Shown: in pieces, positions 1 through 12,000 of the stretch
Numbering within the stretch: the stretch's first letter is position 1
How the letters are laid out: every line of letters begins with the position of its first letter
Assembly: GCA_947568835.1 (NCBI GenBank)
Contig: CANOQG010000016.1
Span: 49,001 to 113,000, forward strand
DNA: 64,000 nt
Direction of reading: 5' to 3'
Source: Protonemura montana
Lineage: Eukaryota > Arthropoda > Insecta > Plecoptera > Nemouridae
Translations under genes and position numbers: made by a program
Notes under the pieces: model-generated
Told to the model about the DNA's origin: nothing
The model's input: only the letters and a program-made list of their open reading frames with translations
Database searches by the model: none

Positions 1-357
1 TGTCCTGCCCCATGTCCTGCCCCATGTCCTGCCCTATGTCCTCCCCATGTCCTGCCCCATGTCCTGCCCTATGTCCTGTCCCTGTCCTGTCCCATGTCCT
101 GCCCCATGTCCTGCCCCATGTCCTTCCCTATGTCCTGTCCCATGTCCTGCCCCATGTCCTGCCCCATGTCCTGCTCCATGTCCTGTCCCATGTCCTGCCC
201 CATGTCCTGCCCCATGTCCTGCCCCATGTCCTGTCCCATGTCCTGCCTCATGTCCTGCCCCATGTCCTGCCCCATGTCCTGCCCCATGTCCTGCCCCATG
301 TCCTGTCCCATGTCCTGCCCCATGTCATGCCCCATGTCCTGCCCCATGTCCTGCCCC

Positions 358-364
358 ATGTCCC
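358..364 (+). repeat. Reference copy of the 7-bp short monomer ATGTCCC
   Basis: This unit is a 12-bp monomer lacking 5 bp (TGCCC or an equivalent shift), so the next monomer starts early. Further copies in the first 2 kb start at about 497, 611, 738, 853, 907, 1034, 1401, 1528, 1691 and 1830. Most spacings equal a whole number of 12-bp monomers plus 7 (115, 127, 139, 163), which marks intermediate modules of 9 to 13 monomers. The preceding monomer is often ATGTCTTGCCCC, so the two variants travel together. Each short unit moves the forward reading frame by one step, which explains the switching between the MSCP, VLPH and CPAP patterns. Confidence 0.95.
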
Positions 365-1132
365 ATGTCCTGCCCCATGTCCTGCCCTTTGTCCTGTCCC
401 ATTTCCTGCCCCATGTCCTGCCCCATGTCCTGCCCCATGTCCTGCCCCATGTCCTGCCCCATGTTCTGGCCTATGTCCTGCCCTATGTCTTGCCCCATGT
501 CCCATGTCCTGCCCCATGTCCTGCCCCATGTCCTTTCCTATGTCCTGTCCTATGTCCTGCCCCATGTCCTGCCCCATGTCCTGCTCCATGTCCTCCCCCT
601 GTCCTGCCCCATGTCCCATGTCCTGCCCCATGTCCTGCCCCATGTCCTGCCCCATGTCCTGCCCTATGTCCTGTCCCATGTCCTGCCCCATGTCCTGCCC
701 CATGTCCTGCCCTATGTCCTGCCCCATGTCTTGCCCCATGTCCCATGTCCTGCCTCATGTCCTGCCCCATGTCCTGCCCCATGTCCTGCCCTATGTCCTG
801 CCCCATGTCCTGCCCCATTTTCTGCTCCATGTTCCACCCCATGTCCTGCCCCATGTCCCATGTCATGCCCCATGTCCTGCTCCATGTCCTCCCCCTGTCC
901 TGCCTCATGTCCCATGTCCTGCCCCGTGTCCTGCCCAATGTCCTGCCCCATGTCCTGCCCTATGTCCTGTCCCATGTCCTGCCCCATGTCCTGCCCCATG
1001 TCCTGCCCCATGTCCTGCCCCATGTCTTTCCCCATGTCCCATATCCTGCCCCATGTCCTGCCCCATGTCCTGCCCCATGTCCTGCCCCATGTCCTGTCCC
1101 ATGTCCTGCCTCATGTCCTGCCCCATGTCCTG

Positions 1133-1149
1133 CCCCATAGCCTGGCCTA
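1133..1149 (+). repeat. Reference copy of the TAGCCTGG mark
   Basis: A monomer with two linked changes, ATAGCCTGG instead of ATGTCCTGC, followed by CCTATG. The TAG ends at 1,140, 3,472, 3,623, 5,955, 6,726, 10,972, 11,743, 15,989, 16,760, 18,301, 19,072 and 24,580, and I see none after that. It is a diagnostic variant of the left part of the array. Confidence 0.9.
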
Positions 1150-3617
1150 TGTCCTGCCCCATGTCCTGTCCCATGTCCTGCCCCATGTCCTGCCCCATGT
1201 CCTGCCCCATGTCCTGCCCCATGTCCTGCCCCATGTCCTGTCCCATGTCATGTCCCATGTCCTGCTCCATGTCCTGCCCCATGTCCTGCCCCATGTCCTG
1301 CCCTATGTCCTGCCCCATGTCCTGCCCCATGTCCTGCCCCATGTCCTGCCCCATGTCCTGCCCTATGTCCTGCCCCATGTCCTGCCCCATGTCTTGCCCC
1401 ATGTCCCATGTCCTGCCCCATGTCCTGCCCCATGTCCTACCCCATGTCCTGCCCTATGTCCTGTCTTATGTCCTGCCCCATGTCCTGCCCCATGTCCTGC
1501 TCCATGTCCTGCCCCATGTCCTGCTCCATGTCCCATGTCCTGCCCCATGTCCTGCCCCATGTCCTGTCCCATGTCCTGCCTCATGTCCTGCCCCATGTCC
1601 TGCCCCATGTCCTGCCCCATGTCCAGCCCCATGTCCTGTCCCATGTCCTGCCCCATGTCATGCCCCATGTCCTGCCCCATGTCCTGCCCCATGTCCCATG
1701 TCCTGCCCCATGTCCTGCCCTTTGTCCTGTCCCATTTCCTGCCCCATGTCCTGCCCCATGTCCTGCCCCATGTCCTGCCCCATGTCCTGCCCCATGTTCT
1801 GCCCCATGTCCTGCCCTATGTCTTGCCCCATGTCCCATGTCCTGCCCCATGTCCTGCCCCATGTCCTGCCCCATGTCCTTTCCTATGTCCTGTCCTATGT
1901 CCTGCCCCATGTCCTGCCCCATGTCCTGCTCCATGTCCTCCCCCTGTCCTGCCCCATGTCCCATGTCCTGCCCCATGTCCTGCCCCATGTCCTGCCCCAT
2001 GTCCTGCCCTATGTCCTGTCCCATGTCCTGCCCCATGTCCTGCCCCATGTCCTGCCCTATGTCCTGCCCCATGTCTTGCCCCATGTCCCATGTCCTGCCT
2101 CATGTCCTGCCCCATGTCCTGCCCCATGTCCTGCCCTATGTCCTGCCCCATGTCCTGCCCCATTTTCTGCTCCATGTTCCACCCCATGTCCTGCCCCATG
2201 TCCCATGTCATGCCCCATGTCCTGCCCCATGTCCTGCCCCATGTCCTGTCCCATGTCCTGCTCCATGTCCTGCCCCATGTCTTACCTCATGTCCCATGTC
2301 CTGCCTCATGTCCTGCCCCATGTCCTGCCCCATATCCTGCCCCATGTCCTGCCCCATGTCCTGCCCCATGTCCTGTCCCATGTCCTGCCCAATGTCCTGC
2401 CCCATGTCCTGCTCCATGTCCTGCCCCATGTCCTGCCCCATGTCCTGCCCTATGTCCTGCCCCATGTCCTGCCCCATGTCCTGCCCCATGTCCTGCCCTA
2501 TGTCCTGCCCCATGTCCTGCCCCATGTCCTGCCCCATGTCCTGTCCCATGTCATGTCCCATGTCCTGCTCCATGTCCTGCCCCATGTCCTGCCCCATGTC
2601 CTGCCCTATGTCCTGCCCCATATCCTGCCCCATGTCCTGCCCCATGTCCTGCCCCATGTCCTGCCCCATGTCCTGCCCCATGTCCTGCCCCATGTCCCAT
2701 GTCCTGCCCCATGTCCTGCCCCTTGTCCTGTCCCATTTCCTGCCCCATGTCCTACCCCATGTCCTGCCCCATGTCCTGCCGCATGTCCTGCCCCATGTCC
2801 TGCCTCATGTCCTGCCCCATGTCTTGCCCCATGTCCCATGTCCTGCCCCATGTCCTGCCCCATGTCCTGCCCCATGTCCTGCCCTATGTCCTGTCTTATG
2901 TCCTGCCCCATGTAATGCCCCATGTCCTGCTCCATGTCTTCCCCCTGTCCTGCCCTATGTCTTATGTCCTGCCCCATGTCCTGCCTCATGTCCTGCCCCA
3001 TGTCCTTCCCTATGTCCTGTCCCATATCCTGCCCCATTTCCTGCCCCATGTCCTGCTCCATGTCCTGCCCCATGTCCTGCCCCATGTCCCGCTCCATGTC
3101 CTCCCCCTGTCCTGCCTCATGTCCCATGTCCTGCCCCATGTCCTGCCCCATGTCCTGCCCCATGTCCTGCCCCATGTCCTGCCCCATGTCCTGTCCCATG
3201 TCCTGCCCCATGTTTTGCCCCATGTCCTGTCCAATGTCCTGCCTTATGTCCTGCCCCATGTCCTGCCCCATGTCCTGCCCCATGTCCTGCCCCATGTCCT
3301 GCCCTATGTCCTGCCCCATGTCCTGCCCCATGTCCTGCCCCATGTCCTGCCCCATGTCCTGCCCCATGTCCTGCCCTATGTCCTGCCCCATGTCCTGCCC
3401 CATGTCCCATGTCCTGCCCCATGTCCTGCCCCTTGTCCTGTCCCATTTCCTGCCCCATGTCCTGCCCCATAGCCTGGCCTATGTCCTGCCCCATGTCCTG
3501 TCCCATGTCCTGCCCCATGTCTTGCCCCATGTCCCATGTCCTGCCCCATGTCCTGCCCCATGTCCTGCCCCATGTCCTGCCCTATGTCCTGTCCCATGTC
3601 CTGCCCCATGTCCTGCC
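1135..3617 (+). repeat. 2,483-bp higher-order repeat, copy 1
   Basis: Landmarks in this segment recur at exactly +2,483 in the next one: the CATAGCCTGG mark (1,135 to 3,618), the TAA of GTAATG (2,913 to 5,396) and the CCCGCTCC block (about 3,088 to 5,571). Internal 7-bp units and C-to-T variants match in order. The boundary is set at the TAGCCTGG mark and is accurate to about a monomer. A second TAGCCTGG lies inside the unit at 3,467, so the unit is itself compound. A recent tandem duplication by unequal exchange is the inference. Confidence 0.9.
2911..3250 (+). repeat. Reference copy of the TAATG / CCCGCTCC / TTTTG signature block
   Basis: A conserved order of rare variants over about 340 bp: GTAATG, GTCTTCCCC, the 7-bp GTCTTATG unit, GTCCTTCCC, ATATCC, CATTTCC, GCTCC, CCCGCTCC, TCCCCCTG, then TTTTGCCCC, GTCCAATG and GCCTTATG. 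The TAA form of the first landmark appears 22 times (triplets near 2,913, 5,396, 8,499, 10,425, 13,516, 15,442, 17,929, 19,808, 25,316, 32,823, 35,117, 35,916, 38,198, 40,139, 42,479, 43,925, 45,942, 49,330, 53,696, 57,084, 60,486, 62,064). A TTA form is found at about 21,808-30,522. I counted CCCGCTCC 30 times. These landmarks are the best rulers for HOR phasing. Confidence 0.9.
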
Positions 3618-6078
3618 CCATAGCCTGGCCTATGTCCTGCCCCATGTCCTGTCCCATGTCCTGCCCCATGTCCTGCCCCATGTCCTGCCCCATGTCCTGC
3701 CCCATGTCCTGCCCCATGTCCTGTCCCATGTCATGTCCCATGTCCTGCTCCATGTCCTGCCCCATGTCCTGCCCCATGTCCTGCCCTATGTCCTGCCCCA
3801 TGTCCTGCCCCATGTCCTGCCCCATGTCCTGCCCCATGTCCTGCCCTATGTCCTGCCCCATGTCCTGCCCCATGTCTTGCCCCATGTCCCATGTCCTGCC
3901 CCATGTCCTGCCCCATGTCCTACCCCATGTCCTGCCCTATGTCCTGTCTTATGTCCTGCCCCATGTCCTGCCCCATGTCCTGCTCCATGTCCTGCCCCAT
4001 GTCCTGCTCCATGTCCCATGTCCTGCCCCATGTCCTGCCCCATGTCCTGTCCCATGTCCTGCCTCATGTCCTGCCCCATGTCCTGCCCCATGTCCTGCCC
4101 CATGTCCAGCCCCATGTCCTGTCCCATGTCCTGCCCCATGTCATGCCCCATGTCCTGCCCCATGTCCTGCCCCATGTCCCATGTCCTGCCCCATGTCCTG
4201 CCCTTTGTCCTGTCCCATTTCCTGCCCCATGTCCTGCCCCATGTCCTGCCCCATGTCCTGCCCCATGTCCTGCCCCATGTTCTGCCCCATGTCCTGCCCT
4301 ATGTCTTGCCCCATGTCCCATGTCCTGCCCCATGTCCTGCCCCATGTCCTGCCCCATGTCCTTTCCTATGTCCTGTCCTATGTCCTGCCCCATGTCCTGC
4401 CCCATGTCCTGCTCCATGTCCTCCCCCTGTCCTGCCCCATGTCCCATGTCCTGCCCCATGTCCTGCCCCATGTCCTGCCCCATGTCCTGCCCTATGTCCT
4501 GTCCCATGTCCTGCCCCATGTCCTGCCCCATGTCCTGCCCTATGTCCTGCCCCATGTCTTGCCCCATGTCCCATGTCCTGCCTCATGTCCTGCCCCATGT
4601 CCTGCCCCATGTCCTGCCCTATGTCCTGCCCCATGTCCTGCCCCATTTTCTGCTCCATGTTCCACCCCATGTCCTGCCCCATGTCCCATGTCATGCCCCA
4701 TGTCCTGCCCCATGTCCTGCCCCATGTCCTGTCCCATGTCCTGCTCCATGTCCTGCCCCATGTCTTACCTCATGTCCCATGTCCTGCCTCATGTCCTGCC
4801 CCATGTCCTGCCCCATATCCTGCCCCATGTCCTGCCCCATGTCCTGCCCCATGTCCTGTCCCATGTCCTGCCCAATGTCCTGCCCCATGTCCTGCTCCAT
4901 GTCCTGCCCCATGTCCTGCCCCATGTCCTGCCCTATGTCCTGCCCCATGTCCTGCCCCATGTCCTGCCCCATGTCCTGCCCTATGTCCTGCCCCATGTCC
5001 TGCCCCATGTCCTGCCCCATGTCCTGTCCCATGTCATGTCCCATGTCCTGCTCCATGTCCTGCCCCATGTCCTGCCCCATGTCCTGCCCTATGTCCTGCC
5101 CCATATCCTGCCCCATGTCCTGCCCCATGTCCTGCCCCATGTCCTGCCCCATGTCCTGCCCCATGTCCTGCCCCATGTCCCATGTCCTGCCCCATGTCCT
5201 GCCCCTTGTCCTGTCCCATTTCCTGCCCCATGTCCTACCCCATGTCCTGCCCCATGTCCTGCCGCATGTCCTGCCCCATGTCCTGCCTCATGTCCTGCCC
5301 CATGTCTTGCCCCATGTCCCATGTCCTGCCCCATGTCCTGCCCCATGTCCTGCCCCATGTCCTGCCCTATGTCCTGTCTTATGTCCTGCCCCATGTAATG
5401 CCCCATGTCCTGCTCCATGTCTTCCCCCTGTCCTGCCCTATGTCTTATGTCCTGCCCCATGTCCTGCCTCATGTCCTGCCCCATGTCCTTCCCTATGTCC
5501 TGTCCCATATCCTGCCCCATTTCCTGCCCCATGTCCTGCTCCATGTCCTGCCCCATGTCCTGCCCCATGTCCCGCTCCATGTCCTCCCCCTGTCCTGCCT
5601 CATGTCCCATGTCCTGCCCCATGTCCTGCCCCATGTCCTGCCCCATGTCCTGCCCCATGTCCTGCCCCATGTCCTGTCCCATGTCCTGCCCCATGTTTTG
5701 CCCCATGTCCTGTCCAATGTCCTGCCTTATGTCCTGCCCCATGTCCTGCCCCATGTCCTGCCCCATGTCCTGCCCCATGTCCTGCCCTATGTCCTGCCCC
5801 ATGTCCTGCCCCATGTCCTGCCCCATGTCCTGCCCCATGTCCTGCCCCATGTCCTGCCCTATGTCCTGCCCCATGTCCTGCCCCATGTCCCATGTCCTGC
5901 CCCATGTCCTGCCCCTTGTCCTGTCCCATTTCCTGCCCCATGTCCTGCCCCATAGCCTGGCCTATGTCCTGCCCCATGTCCTGTCCCATGTCCTGCCCCA
6001 TGTCTTGCCCCATGTCCCATGTCCTGCCCCATGTCCTGCCCCATGTCCTGCCCCATGTCCTGCCCTATGTCCTGTCCC
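3618..6078 (+). repeat. 2,483-bp higher-order repeat, copy 2
   Basis: Near-identical to 1,135-3,595 at a constant offset of 2,483. The match ends near 6,078, where copy 2 continues into GTCCTGTCCCATGTCATG while copy 1 has canonical monomers. The right part of this copy (from about 4,018) is also the start of the 5.02-kb repeat, so the two HOR families overlap in this region. Confidence 0.88.
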
Positions 6079-9046
6079 ATGTCCTGTCCCATGTCATGTC
6101 CCATGTCCTGCTCCATGTCCTGCCCCATGTCCTGCCCCATGTCCTGCCCTATGTCCTGCCCCATGTCCTGCCCCATGTCCTGCCCCATGTCCTGCTCCAT
6201 GACCTGCCCCATGTCCCATGTCCTGCCCCATGTCCTGCCCCATGTCCTGCCCCAAGTCCTGCCTCATGTCCTGCCCCATGTCCTGCCCCATGTCCTGCCC
6301 CATGTCCTGCCCCATGTCCTGCCCTATGTCCTGCCCCATGTCCTGCCCCATGTCCTGCCCTATGTCCTGTCCCATGTCCTGTCCCATGTCCTGCCCCATG
6401 TCCTGCCCCATGTCCTTCCCTATGTCCTGTCCCATGTCCTGCCCCATGTCCTGCCCCATGTCCTGCTCCATGTCCTCCCCCTGTCCTGCCTCATGTCCCA
6501 TGTCCTGCCCCGTGTCCTGCCCAATGTCCTGCCCCATGTCCTGCCCTATGTCCTGTCCCATGTCCTGCCCCATGTCCTGCCCCATGTCCTGCCCCATGTC
6601 CTGCCCCATGTCTTTCCCCATGTCCCATATCCTGCCCCATGTCCTGCCCCATGTCCTGCCCCATGTCCTGCCCCATGTCCTGTCCCATGTCCTGCCTCAT
6701 GTCCTGCCCCATGTCCTGCCCCATAGCCTGGCCTATGTCCTGCCCCATGTCCTGTCCCATGTCCTGCCCCATGTCCTGCCCCATGTCCTGCCCCATGTCC
6801 TGCCCCATGTCCTGCCCCATGTCCTGTCCCATGTCATGTCCCATGTCCTGCTCCATGTCCTGCCCCATGTCCTGCCCCATGTCCTGCCCTATGTCCTGCC
6901 CCATGTCCTGCCCCATGTCCTGCCCCATGTCCTGCCCCATGTCCTGCCCTATGTCCTGCCCCATGTCCTGCCCCATGTCTTGCCCCATGTCCCATGTCCT
7001 GCCCCATGTCCTGCCCCATGTCCTACCCCATGTCCTGCCCTATGTCCTGTCTTATGTCCTGCCCCATGTCCTGCCCCATGTCCTGCTCCATGTCCTGCCC
7101 CATGTCCTGCTCCATGTCCCATGTCCTGCCCCATGTCCTGCCCCATGTCCTGTCCCATGTCCTGCCTCATGTCCTGCCCCATGTCCTGCCCCATGTCCTG
7201 CCCCATGTCCTGCCCCATGTCCTGTCCCATGTCCTGCCCCATGTCATGCCCCATGTCCTGCCCCATGTCCTGCCCCATGTCCCATGTCCTGCCCCATGTC
7301 CTGCCCTTTGTCCTGTCCCATTTCCTGCCCCATGTCCTGCCCCATGTCCTGCCCCATGTCCTGCCCCATGTCCTGCCCCATGTTCTGCCCCATGTCCTGC
7401 CCTATGTCTTGCCCCATGTCCCATGTCCTGCCCCATGTCCTGCCCCATGTCCTGCCCCATGTCCTTTCCTATGTCCTGTCCTATGTCCTGCCCCATGTCC
7501 TGCCCCATGTCCTGCTCCATGTCCTCCCCCTGTCCTGCCCCATGTCCCATGTCCTGCCCCATGTCCTGCCCCATGTCCTGCCCCATGTCCTGCCCTATGT
7601 CCTGTCCCATGTCCTGCCCCATGTCCTGCCCCATGTCCTGCCCTATGTCCTGCCCCATGTCTTGCCCCATGTCCCATGTCCTGCCTCATGTCCTGCCCCA
7701 TGTCCTGCCCCATGTCCTGCCCTATGTCCTGCCCCATGTCCTGCCCCATTTTCTGCTCCATGTTCCACCCCATGTCCTGCCCCATGTCCCATGTCATGCC
7801 CCATGTCCTGCCCCATGTCCTGCCCCATGTCCTGTCCCATGTCCTGCTCCATGTCCTGCCCCATGTCTTACCTCATGTCCCATGTCCTGCCTCATGTCCT
7901 GCCCCATGTCCTGCCCCATATCCTGCCCCATGTCCTGCCCCATGTCCTGCCCCATGTCCTGTCCCATGTCCTGCCCAATGTCCTGCCCCATGTCCTGCTC
8001 CATGTCCTGCCCCATGTCCTGCCCCATGTCCTGCCCTATGTCCTGCCCCATGTCCTGCCCCATGTCCTGCCCCATGTCCTGCCCTATGTCCTGCCCCATG
8101 TCCTGCCCCATGTCCTGCCCCATGTCCTGTCCCATGTCATGTCCCATGTCCTGCTCCATGTCCTGCCCCATGTCCTGCCCCATGTCCTGCCCTATGTCCT
8201 GCCCCATATCCTGCCCCATGTCCTGCCCCATGTCCTGCCCCATGTCCTGCCCCATGTCCTGCCCCATGTCCTGCCCCATGTCCCATGTCCTGCCCCATGT
8301 CCTGCCCCTTGTCCTGTCCCATTTCCTGCCCCATGTCCTACCCCATGTCCTGCCCCATGTCCTGCCCCATGTCCTGCCCCATGTCCTGCCTCATGTCCTG
8401 CCCCATGTCTTGCCCCATGTCCCATGTCCTGCCCCATGTCCTGCCCCATGTCCTGCCCCATGTCCTGCCCTATGTCCTGTCTTATGTCCTGCCCCATGTA
8501 ATGCCCCATGTCCTGCTCCATGTCTTCCCCCTGTCCTGCCCTATGTCTTATGTCCTGCCCCATGTCCTGCCTCATGTCCTGCCCCATGTCCTTCCCTATG
8601 TCCTGTCCCATATCCTGCCCCATTTCCTGCCCCATGTCCTGCTCCATGTCCTGCCCCATGTCCTGCCCCATGTCCCGCTCCATGTCCTCCCCCTGTCCTG
8701 CCTCATGTCCCATGTCCTGCCCCATGTCCTGCCCCATGTCCTGCCCCATGTCCTGCCCCATGTCCTGTCCCATGTCCTGCCCCATGTTTTGCCCCATGTC
8801 CTGTCCAATGTCCTGCCTTATGTCCTGCCCCATGTCCTGCCCCATGTCCTGCCCCATGTCCTGCCCCATGTCCTGCCCTATGTCCTGCCCCATGTCCTGC
8901 CCCATGTCCTGCCCTATGTCCTGTCCCTGTCCTGTCCCATGTCCTGCCCCATGTCCTGCCCCATGTCCTTCCCTATGTCCTGTCCCATGTCCTGCCCCAT
9001 GTCCTGCCCCATGTCCTGCTCCATGTCCTGTCCCATGTCCTGCCCC
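4018..9046 (+). repeat. 5.02-kb higher-order repeat, copy 1
   Basis: From about 4,018 the variant pattern recurs at +5,029, then at +5,017 from about 5,860 onward, a single 12-bp monomer difference. The unit carries two TAATG blocks, so it is a dimer of about 3.1-kb and 1.93-kb parts: the TAA triplets lie at 5,396, 8,499, 10,425, 13,516 and 15,442, giving spacings 3,103, 1,926, 3,091 and 1,926. The first block has the CpG variant GCCGCATG downstream of its match, the second has plain GCCCCATG, and this alternation repeats in the next copy. The left limit is where the match breaks at a short monomer near 4,017. Confidence 0.88.
6190..6260 (+). repeat. Reference copy of the TGACC / CCAAG signature
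   Basis: A monomer reading CTCCATGACC is followed within about 50 bp by a 7-bp short unit and a monomer reading CCCCAAGTCC. The TGACC form recurs with its TGA ending at 6,202, 11,219, 16,236, 18,548, 20,909, 26,417, 31,624, 40,632, 43,448, 45,465, 47,840, 53,219, 55,594 and 61,587. In the right part of the array the monomer after CCAAG changes from GCCTC to GCCCC (43.5, 45.5, 53.3, 61.6 kb), giving two subfamilies. Confidence 0.9.
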
Positions 9047-12000
9047 ATGTCCTGCCCCATGTCCTGCCCCATGTCCTGTCCCATGTCCTGCCTCATGTCC
9101 TGCCCCATGTCCTGCCCCATGTCCTGCCCCATGTCCTGCCCCATGTCCTGTCCCATGTCCTGCCCCATGTCATGCCCCATGTCCTGCCCCATGTCCTGCC
9201 CCATGTCCCATGTCCTGCCCCATGTCCTGCCCTTTGTCCTGTCCCATTTCCTGCCCTATGTCCTGCCCCATGTCCTGCCCCATGTCCTGCCCCATGTCCT
9301 GCCCCATGTTCTGCCCCATGTCCTGCCCTATGTCTTGCCCCATGTCCCATGTCCTGCCCCATGTCCTGCCCCATGTCCTGCCCCATGTCCTTTCCTATGT
9401 CCTGTCCTATGTCCTGCCCCATGTCCTGCCCCATGTCCTGCTCCATGTCCTCCCCCTGTCCTGCCCCATGTCCCATGTCCTGCCCCATGTCCTGCCCCAT
9501 GTCCTGCCCCATGTCCTGCCCTATGTCCTGTCCCATGTCCTGCCCCATGTCCTGCCCCATGTCCTGCCCTATGTCCTGCCCCATGTCTTGCCCCATGTCC
9601 CATGTCCTGCCTCATGTCCTGCCCCATGTCCTGCCCCATGTCCTGCCCTATGTCCTGCCCCATGTCCTGCCCCATTTTCTGCTCCATGTTCCACCCCATG
9701 TCCTGCCCCATGTCCCATGTCATGCCCCATGTCCTGCCCCATGTCCTGCCCCATGTCCTGTCCCATGTCCTGCTCCATGTCCTGCCCCATGTCTTACCTC
9801 ATGTCCCATGTCCTGCCTCATGTCCTGCCCCATGTCCTGCCCCATATCCTGCCCCATGTCCTGCCCCATGTCCTGCCCCATGTCCTGTCCCATGTCCTGC
9901 CCAATGTCCTGCCCCATGTCCTGCTCCATGTCCTGCCCCATGTCCTGCCCCATGTCCTGCCCTATGTCCTGCCCCATGTCCTGCCCCATGTCCTGCCCCA
10001 TGTCCTGCCCTATGTCCTGCCCCATGTCCTGCCCCATGTCCTGCCCCATGTCCTGTCCCATGTCATGTCCCATGTCCTGCTCCATGTCCTGCCCCATGTC
10101 CTGCCCCATGTCCTGCCCTATGTCCTGCCCCATATCCTGCCCCATGTCCTGCCCCATGTCCTGCCCCATGTCCTGCCCCATGTCCTGCCCCATGTCCTGC
10201 CCCATGTCCCATGTCCTGCCCCATGTCCTGCCCCTTGTCCTGTCCCATTTCCTGCCCCATGTCCTACCCCATGTCCTGCCCCATGTCCTGCCGCATGTCC
10301 TGCCCCATGTCCTGCCTCATGTCCTGCCCCATGTCTTGCCCCATGTCCCATGTCCTGCCCCATGTCCTGCCCCATGTCCTGCCCCATGTCCTGCCCTATG
10401 TCCTGTCTTATGTCCTGCCCCATGTAATGCCCCATGTCCTGCTCCATGTCTTCCCCCTGTCCTGCCCTATGTCTTATGTCCTGCCCCATGTCCTGCCTCA
10501 TGTCCTGCCCCATGTCCTTCCCTATGTCCTGTCCCATATCCTGCCCCATTTCCTGCCCCATGTCCTGCTCCATGTCCTGCCCCATGTCCTGCCCCATGTC
10601 CCGCTCCATGTCCTCCCCCTGTCCTGCCTCATGTCCCATGTCCTGCCCCATGTCCTGCCCCATGTCCTGCCCCATGTCCTGCCCCATGTCCTGTCCCTTG
10701 TCCTGCCCCATGTTTTGCCCCATGTCCTGTCCAATGTCCTGCCTTATGTCCTGCCCCATGTCCTGCCCCATGTCCTGCCCCATGTCCTGCCCCATGTCCT
10801 GCCCTATGTCATGCCCCATGTCCTGCCCCATGTCCTGCCCCATGTCCTGCCCCATGTCCTGCCCCATGTCCTGCCCTATGTCCTGCCCCATGTCCTGCCC
10901 CATGTCCCATGTCCTGCCCCATGTCCTGCCCCTTGTCCTGTCCCATTTCCTGCCCCATGTCCTGCCCCATAGCCTGGCCTTTGTCCTGCCCCATGTCCTG
11001 TCCCATGTCCTGCCCCATGTCTTGCCCCATGTCCCATGTCCTGCCCCATGTCCTGCCCCATGTCCTGCCCCATGTCCTGCCCTATGTCCTGTCCCATGTC
11101 CTGTCCCATGTCATGTCCCATGTCCTGCTCCATGTCCTGCCCCATGTCCTGCCCCATGTCCTGCCCTATGTCCTGCCCCATGTCCTGCCCCATGTCCTGC
11201 CCCATGTCCTGCTCCATGACCTGCCCCATGTCCCATGTCCTGCCCCATGTCCTGCCCCATGTCCTGCCCCAAGTCCTGCCTCATGTCCTGCCCCATGTCC
11301 TGCCCCATGTCCTGCCCCATGTCCTGCCCCATGTCCTGCCCTATGTCCTGCCCCATGTCCTGCCCCATGTCCTGCCCTATGTCCTGTCCCATGTCCTGTC
11401 CCATGTCCTGCCCCATGTCCTGCCCCATGTCCTTCCCTATGTCCTGTCCCATGTCCTGCCCCATGTCCTGCCCCATGTCCTGCTCCATGTCCTCCCCCTG
11501 TCCTGCCTCATGTCCCATGTCCTGCCCCGTGTCCTGCCCAATGTCCTGCCCCATGTCCTGCCCTATGTCCTGTCCCATGTCCTGCCCCATGTCCTGCCCC
11601 ATGTCCTGCCCCATGTCCTGCCCCATGTCTTTCCCCATGTCCCATATCCTGCCCCATGTCCTGCCCCATGTCCTGCCCCATGTCCTGCCCCATGTCCTGT
11701 CCCATGTCCTGCCTCATGTCCTGCCCCATGTCCTGCCCCATAGCCTGGCCTATGTCCTGCCCCATGTCCTGTCCCATGTCCTGCCCCATGTCCTGCCCCA
11801 TGTCCTGCCCCATGTCCTGCCCCATGTCCTGCCCCATGTCCTGTCCCATGTCATGTCCCATGTCCTGCTCCATGTCCTGCCCCATGTCCTGCCCCATGTC
11901 CTGCCCTATGTCCTGCCCCATGTCCTGCCCCATGTGCTGCCCCATGTCCTGCCCCATGTCCTGCCCTATGTCCTGCCCCATGTCCTGCCCCATGTCTTGC

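Noticed and set aside
69..359. Reverse-strand open frames rich in Gly-Gln-Asp-Met, Gly-Ala-Gly-His or Gly-Arg-Thr-Trp
   Set aside because: These are the complements of the same monomer and end wherever GCCCTATG, GCCTCATG or similar variants create a stop. Similar frames occur across the whole window with no gene-like features.
2911..3250. TAATG or CCCGCTCC landmarks as regulatory or protein-binding sites
   Set aside because: They are fixed variant monomers that recur only because the HORs were copied. Nothing in the surrounding sequence suggests a promoter, and no match to a known site is strong enough to claim.
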